A stretch of 56,190 bases of DNA, taken from contig JAFUDJ010000021.1 in the NCBI GenBank assembly GCA_017459445.1, positions 83,363-139,552 on the forward strand, given 5' to 3'. The notes beneath the pieces are model-generated. The model was not told the DNA's origin. It searched no databases and worked only from the letters and a program-made list of their open reading frames with translations. The position numbers were made by a program, and so were the translations under genes. This DNA is from Prevotella sp. (lineage in GTDB: Bacteria > Bacteroidota > Bacteroidia > Bacteroidales > Bacteroidaceae). Shown one piece after another: positions 54,332 to 56,190 of the stretch; the first letter of the stretch is position 1, and every line of letters begins with the position of its first letter.

Positions 54332-55123
54332 ACTGCTCAATTGGTACATCAGGGTGCGGGCTATGCGCTCGTGTCCTTTGTCGTTGGGGTGCAGACGGTC
54401 GGTGTCACCACTCTTAAAGTATTGTGCGTGCTCGTCAATCATAGGGTAGAGGCCGCTGACTGCGTTGAGGTCGATGACGGGGACTGCCCAGACGTTGCCC
54501 GCTTCTTTTACGGCATTGATGTATTCCTCCAGGTAGATGCCGCACTGGTTGGTGTAGTCTTCCGTTATCTGCCAGTTCTTCTCGTTGCGGTAGAACTGAG
54601 CGCGGTGAATGGGCGTCAGCAGTACAATCTGTTTGTCGGGATACATGCGCTTAACCTTGTCTAATGCAATGTTAATGCGGCCCCGATAAGTGTCTTGGTC
54701 TGTCCGCATGTATCGGCGTTTCCGGGTGACCAACTGCTTCGGTTGCCCGTGGCCATACATCACCTGTTCCTGTTTGACATCGTACCATTCGCCGATGGGT
54801 ATGCCGTTGTTGTAGTCATTGGTGCCGATGAAGATGAGAATGGCGTCCACCGAGTCGCCGTGCTCAGCCTTCAGCTTATCTGCCTGACGTGGAATGTCGT
54901 TCCACTGCCGGCCACTGACAGCATAGACATAGGGCGTGATGCCCAGCCAGTCCTGTAGATAGTGCCAGTACTTTTTCTTTGAACCGTCGTTGCGCGGGTC
55001 TGTGATGGAGTCGCCAAAATAGGCCACACGCTTCTGCATCCACGGGTGGGTGAAGGTGGCTTGTGCATGGACACTGCCAGCCAGTAATAAAGCCGCCAGC
55101 ATCAGAATCATTCGGTGTTTCAT
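54314..55123 (-). CDS. Secreted GDSL/SGNH-type esterase
   Basis: A 269-residue exported hydrolase starting at ATG 55123; the longer frame begins upstream of the -7 box. After a signal peptide (MILMLAALLLAGSVHAQ) the SGNH blocks are VAYFGDSITDP (nucleophile Ser), FIGTNDYNNG (block III Asn) and DTDRLHPNDKGHERIA (Asp-x-x-His). These enzymes deacylate carbohydrates or lipids; the substrate is not evident. It is monocistronic and overlaps the dehydrogenase gene tail to tail. Confidence 0.9.
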   Translation of the reverse strand: MKHRMILMLAALLLAGSVHAQATFTHPWMQKRVAYFGDSITDPRNDGSKKKYWHYLQDWLGITPYVYAVSGRQWNDIPRQADKLKAEHGDSVDAILIFIGTNDYNNGIPIGEWYDVKQEQVMYGHGQPKQLVTRKRRYMRTDQDTYRGRINIALDKVKRMYPDKQIVLLTPIHRAQFYRNEKNWQITEDYTNQCGIYLEEYINAVKEAGNVWAVPVIDLNAVSGLYPMIDEHAQYFKSGDTDRLHPNDKGHERIARTLMYQLSSLPCGF

Positions 55124-55150
55124 TGTGTAGTTCTTGATAGTTTTGGAAGA

Positions 55151-55158
55151 CAAAAGTA
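55151..55158 (-). promoter_or_regulatory. -7 box of the GDSL esterase gene
   Basis: The minus strand reads TACTTTTG, 27 bases before the ATG at 55123. No well-spaced -33 TTTG. Confidence 0.5.
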
Positions 55159-55221
55159 CAAAAAAATACTGAAACAATGCTTTTTTTCTTGAAAAAGATG
55201 GTGTAATAACGAATAAATGTG

Positions 55222-55229
55222 TAACTTTG
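55222..55229 (+). promoter_or_regulatory. -7 box of the Bax-inhibitor-1 gene
   Basis: TAACTTTG lies 34 bases before the ATG at 55264. The -33 region is not recognisable. AAGGAG at 55251-55256 is a rare Shine-Dalgarno-like match in this window. Confidence 0.5.
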
Positions 55230-55263
55230 CGCTATTGATAATAATCAAATAAGGAGAATTTTT

Positions 55264-55983
55264 ATGAATTATAACAATTTGAATTTTCAGGGTATGACTG
55301 CTGACCAGCAGCTGCAGGCTGCTGAAGCATTTCCTGTGTTGATGCGAAAAGTGTATGTTTGGATGGCGTTGGCTCTGGCCATAACAGGTTTTACGGCCTA
55401 TGCGGTGGCTACCAGTCCGGGAATACTCCAGCTGATATACGGAAATTCGGCTGTGCTATGGGGACTGGTTATTGCTGAGTTTGCATTGGTTATCGGGCTC
55501 TCTGCCGCAATTTCACGTCTGTTGCTGACCACGGCAACGCTGATGTTTGTCTTATATTCCGTCATTAACGGGGCTATGCTCTCTTCTTTATTCATGGTTT
55601 ATACCGCTTCGTCCATCTCTACGGTGTTCTTTATTACGGCAGGAACTTTTGGCGTAATGGCTTTTGTCGGGTATACAACAAAAACAGACCTGTCGTCTAT
55701 GGGGAAAATCCTGTTTATGGCACTCATAGGTTTGGTAATAGCAACCATTGTCAATGTCTTCGTTAAAAGTTCTGCTTTTGACTTGATTCTATGTTATGTG
55801 GGCGTGCTGGTCTTTGTCGGACTGACGGCTTGGGATTCACAGAAGATTAAGCAAATGCTCCTTCAGGCACCTGATGCAGGCGAGACTTCACAGAAGTTGG
55901 CCCTTCTTGGTGCATTGACTCTCTATCTTGATTTCATCAACCTCTTTATCTATTTGCTGCGCATTTTTGGTAAGCGAGAGTAA
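55264..55983 (+). CDS. Bax inhibitor-1/YccA family membrane protein
   Basis: A 239-residue protein with seven helices of the BI-1/TMBIM fold. Typical parts are LMRKVYVWMALALAITGFTAY, FFITAGTFGVMAFVGYTTKTDLSSMG, and VGLTAWDSQKIKQML, followed by LALLGALTLYLDFINLFIYLLRI, which holds the conserved Asp region. Bacterial members act as pH-sensitive calcium leak channels or modulate membrane proteases; the role here is unknown. It has its own promoter box and terminator. Confidence 0.93.
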   Translation: MNYNNLNFQGMTADQQLQAAEAFPVLMRKVYVWMALALAITGFTAYAVATSPGILQLIYGNSAVLWGLVIAEFALVIGLSAAISRLLLTTATLMFVLYSVINGAMLSSLFMVYTASSISTVFFITAGTFGVMAFVGYTTKTDLSSMGKILFMALIGLVIATIVNVFVKSSAFDLILCYVGVLVFVGLTAWDSQKIKQMLLQAPDAGETSQKLALLGALTLYLDFINLFIYLLRIFGKRE

Positions 55984-56012
55984 TTCTATATATTATATAA
56001 TTAAGGTGTAAG

Positions 56013-56045
56013 GTTTTCGCATTGTCAAAGAATGCGAAAACTTTT
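56013..56045 (+). terminator. Terminator of the Bax-inhibitor-1 gene
   Basis: GTTTTCGCATT (56013-56023) pairs with AATGCGAAAAC (56031-56041), 11 bp perfect, followed by TTTT. Confidence 0.85.
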
Positions 56046-56075
56046 ATGCTTTAATGAAAAATTTCCTTGAAAAAG

Positions 56076-56106
56076 TTTGGTGTTTCGGAAAATAGTCGTA
56101 CCTTTG
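56076..56106 (+). promoter_or_regulatory. Probable rRNA operon promoter
   Basis: TTTG (56076-56079), 19-base spacer, TACCTTTG (56099-56106). It lies just before an rRNA-type leader and conforms fully to the consensus. Confidence 0.7.
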
Positions 56107-56190
56107 CATCCGCTTTCGCCTCAATCCGGGGCGTCAGCAAGCGAAGAAGAGCGTTCTTTGAGAGACTTACATAGACAGAGAAGACAAGTA
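56107..56190 (+). other. Probable 16S rRNA leader (3' partial)
   Basis: The segment has GCGTTCTTTGAGAGACTTAC, which resembles the boxA-like leader of Bacteroidales rRNA operons, and a CGCTT/AAGCG stem. No protein start is visible, and the 16S gene itself would lie beyond the window. The assignment rests on resemblance to remembered Prevotella leaders. Confidence 0.55.

Overview
This window looks like chromosome from a member of the Bacteroidales, most likely Prevotella or a close relative. The evidence is the recurrent promoter form TTTG-N19/20-TAnnTTTG, the near absence of Shine-Dalgarno sequences, type IX secretion genes (PorQ, a PorE-like lipoprotein), gliding-associated families (GldB-like, GldE/HlyC-CorC-like), BspA-type leucine-rich repeats, the DUF4492-cydA-cydB order, and an rRNA-type leader at the right edge. 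All assignments come from reading the sequence; no database search was run.

Layout. 1-3.9 kb: end of a family-2 glycosyltransferase, a secreted DUF4861 protein, a GldB-like lipoprotein and an orphan ABC ATPase. 3.9-5.9 kb: a promoter-to-terminator segment that may be a structured RNA, a small outer-membrane barrel, and about 800 bp of non-coding DNA rich in short repeats. 5.9-17.6 kb: core envelope genes (secA; a phosphodiesterase-like protein with a DUF4105 protein; an outer-membrane barrel followed by lptC and a GldE-like protein; a PpiD-like chaperone). 17.7-18.4 kb: a decayed surface-protein 3' end and a second, inverted copy of the palindromic repeat found at 5.7 kb. 18.4-26.9 kb: fucI-cmk-porQ on the minus strand, divergent from tonB-like, prenyl synthase and tatD-like genes, with a triplicated promoter array between them; then the PorE-like gene. 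27-30.5 kb is accessory in character: an HU-like protein, an unknown protein, a lipoprotein with a frameshifted SUMF1 remnant, a 30-bp perfect palindrome and a DUF6078-like gene. 30.5-36.6 kb: topB and a secreted esterase-like hydrolase, divergent from a porin and a sodium:solute symporter. 36.6-44.2 kb: cytochrome bd oxidase, divergent from an export operon with an HlyD-type adaptor and two ABC-2 permeases but no ATPase. 44.2-46.6 kb: a second RNA-like segment and a BspA-like protein. 46.6-54.3 kb: a lactate-oxidation locus (lutA-lutB-lutC, lldP, and a divergent 1019-residue FAD/Fe-S dehydrogenase). 54.3-56.2 kb: a GDSL esterase, a Bax-inhibitor-1 protein and the probable start of an rRNA operon.

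Most of the window is envelope biogenesis and energy metabolism. LptC, SecA, PpiD, PorQ and PorE-like proteins build the envelope and its secretion machine. LldP imports lactate, the Lut proteins and the FAD/Fe-S enzyme oxidise it, and cytochrome bd can accept the electrons. The least explained material is regulatory or repetitive: the promoter array at 22.0-22.2 kb, the inverted AACGGATTT elements at 5.7 and 18.3 kb, the palindrome at 30.0 kb, two candidate structured RNAs, and A-rich degenerate tandem repeats just upstream of many start codons.
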